6,055 bases of DNA from CAZOIA01 sp964579675. GTDB lineage: Bacteria; Planctomycetota; Phycisphaerae; UBA1845; PWPN01. The notes under the pieces were generated by a model. It had not been told where the DNA came from, searched no databases, and saw only the letters and a list, made by a program, of their open reading frames with translations. The position numbers and the translations under genes are program-made. How positions within the stretch are numbered: the first letter of the stretch is position 1; every line of letters begins with the position of its first letter. This document shows, piece by piece, positions 5,602 through 6,055 of the stretch. Where the stretch lies: positions 1-6,055 of the forward strand of contig CAZOIA010000278.1 in assembly GCA_964579675.1 (NCBI GenBank). The letters run 5' to 3'.

Positions 5602-5667
5602 GCGCGGCGTGTCCACCGCGCGGCGTCGTCCGCTGCCATCCAGCGGCCGCGCGGGCTGAAGCTCGCG
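5602..5667. repeat. Cluster of short GC-rich hairpins
   Basis: Three stems lie in a row: GCGCGG/CCGCGC (5602-5607 with 5616-5621), CCGCTG/CAGCGG (5630-5635 with 5641-5646, loop CCATC) and CGCGGGC/GCTCGCG (5650-5656 with 5661-5667, loop TGAA, one G-T wobble). GCGCGGCGT also occurs as a direct repeat at 5602-5610 and 5618-5626. The density of stems in a non-coding stretch suggests an interspersed repeat or structured RNA, though high GC makes chance stems likely. Confidence 0.3.
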
Positions 5668-5871
5668 GCTCCTTGGCGTCGCGGACGTCTCTGTGCGAGG
5701 TGCTGGTCAGATTGAAGGAATTGCGAAGGCTCGGTGGGGCGGATTGGCCTCAGACCCGTTGGATCTGCGCGAGGCTGTCGTGCCGGCGGTTGTACGCGCG
5801 CCCCCAGTCCGGTTGCATCGTACCACCCGGCGGCCGTTTCCTGTATTGCGTATGACAGCCGCCCGCCGCGC

Positions 5872-5909
5872 AAAAAAGAGGATCCGAGCTCGCCGTTACC
5901 CGGACCCTC
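5872..5909 (-). terminator. Intrinsic (rho-independent) terminator on the minus strand
   Basis: Read on the minus strand, GAGGGTCCG (5909-5901) pairs with CGGATCCTC (5886-5878) as a 9-bp stem with one G-U wobble and a 14-nt loop. It is followed at once by six T residues (5877-5872). On the plus strand the wobble becomes an A-C mismatch and no T-run follows, so it acts in one direction. It would end a transcript entering from the right edge and insulate the DHS-like gene promoter. Confidence 0.6.
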
Positions 5910-5922
5910 CAAGCCAGGCTGC

Positions 5923-5938
5923 CCGCTCTTCAGAGCGG
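5923..5938. repeat. Perfect 7-2-7 inverted repeat
   Basis: CCGCTCT (5923-5929) and AGAGCGG (5932-5938) are exact reverse complements around TC; as RNA this gives a 6-bp stem with a four-base loop. It lies 14 bp to the right of the minus-strand terminator, so it would sit just before that terminator in the same transcript. Function is unknown. Confidence 0.35.
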
Positions 5939-5999
5939 AGACTCACAGCCTCATGGGGTTCTATCGATCCGCGCAGGGGGCAGCTTGATTTGTTTCCGG

Positions 6000-6029
6000 A
6001 GCGTTTTCGGACGTTCGAGACGAAAAGCT
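6000..6029. repeat. Inverted repeat near the right edge
   Basis: AGC plus TTTTCG (6000-6002, 6004-6009) pairs with CGAAAA plus GCT (6021-6026, 6027-6029), a 9-bp stem with a single bulged G at 6003 and an 11-nt loop. It could be an operator or leader hairpin for a gene starting at about 6049, or part of the minus-strand coding end. It is unresolved because the window stops. Confidence 0.25.
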
Positions 6030-6055
6030 GCCAGATCGGAAAGGGAAGATGGGTA

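Larger units (their letters stand above)
5561..6055. other. Non-coding interval with no supported complete gene
   Basis: This interval has open frames on both strands, but their translations are rich in Arg, Pro, Ala and Ser, lack recognisable motifs and have no convincing start sites. I regard them as spurious. What can be supported are the hairpin cluster, a perfect CCGCTCT/AGAGCGG inverted repeat at 5923-5938, the minus-strand terminator at 5872-5909 and an inverted repeat at 6000-6029. A minus-strand frame open from 6055 to a TGA at 5953-5951 (34 codons) could be the 3' end of a gene beyond the edge. An ATG at 6049 preceded by purine-rich AAGGGAAG could instead begin a plus-strand gene. 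Neither can be settled here. Confidence 0.5.

Noticed and set aside
5484..5912. Minus-strand frame upstream of the DHS-like gene
   Set aside because: No domain and biased composition. It would run through the minus-strand terminator stem, the hairpin cluster and the predicted DHS promoter.
5951..5975. TGGGGTTCTATCGATCC considered as a tRNA T-arm
   Set aside because: The flanking bases do not form the required 5-bp stem around a 7-base loop, and no anticodon or acceptor stem could be found nearby.
5734..5988. Plus-strand frame near the right edge
   Set aside because: Low-complexity Arg/Pro/Ser/Ala translation, no ribosome-binding site, and it crosses the terminator and the 5923-5938 inverted repeat.

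Overview
This is a GC-rich bacterial window with six protein genes: five are confidently recognised and one is a small TPR protein. Several starts are GTG or weakly supported. No rRNA, tRNA, CRISPR array, transposase or phage gene is visible. The bacterial-type deoxyhypusine-synthase-like gene, the small TPR protein and the weak Shine-Dalgarno use would suit a Planctomycetota/Phycisphaerae-like genome. That is an impression from gene style, not a measured placement. The content looks like ordinary chromosomal or accessory housekeeping DNA rather than a mobile island.

Layout. Positions 1-133 hold a GC-rich leader with competing inverted repeats and a promoter-like sequence. A short TPR protein (134-442, +) follows. 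Its 3' end overlaps by 12 bp the 3' end of a minus-strand metallopeptidase gene (431-1660) that has a C-terminal SprT-like zinc site and a long unrecognised N-terminal region. Six bases upstream on the same strand is a CPBP/Rce1-type intramembrane protease gene (1667-2473). The two protease genes therefore read as one two-gene operon. A short divergent control region (2474-2588) separates them from a LolD/MacB-type ABC ATPase (2589-3317, +). This region has back-to-back sigma70-like promoters, and a perfect 17-bp palindrome overlaps the protease -10 box. The ATPase has no permease beside it. After a 166-bp gap comes an SDR oxidoreductase (3484-4284, +). It converges, with an 18-bp gap, on a deoxyhypusine-synthase-like gene (4303-5487, -), probably a homospermidine-forming polyamine enzyme. 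The last 568 bp (5488-6055) contain the promoter and leader hairpin of that gene, a cluster of GC-rich hairpins, and a good minus-strand intrinsic terminator. The terminator implies another minus-strand transcript entering from beyond the right edge.

How the genes may work together. The clearest functional unit is the membrane protease plus SprT-like peptidase operon, with the ABC ATPase divergently transcribed from the same control region. A shared envelope or peptide-handling role is possible but is only inferred from layout. The SDR and the polyamine enzyme are convergent, have their own predicted promoters, and need not be related. I see no strong evidence of a wholly new system. The most distinctive items are the two-metalloprotease operon with its apparently leaderless, palindrome-controlled promoter, the long N-terminal region of the SprT-like protein, and the altered active site of the deoxyhypusine-synthase homologue.
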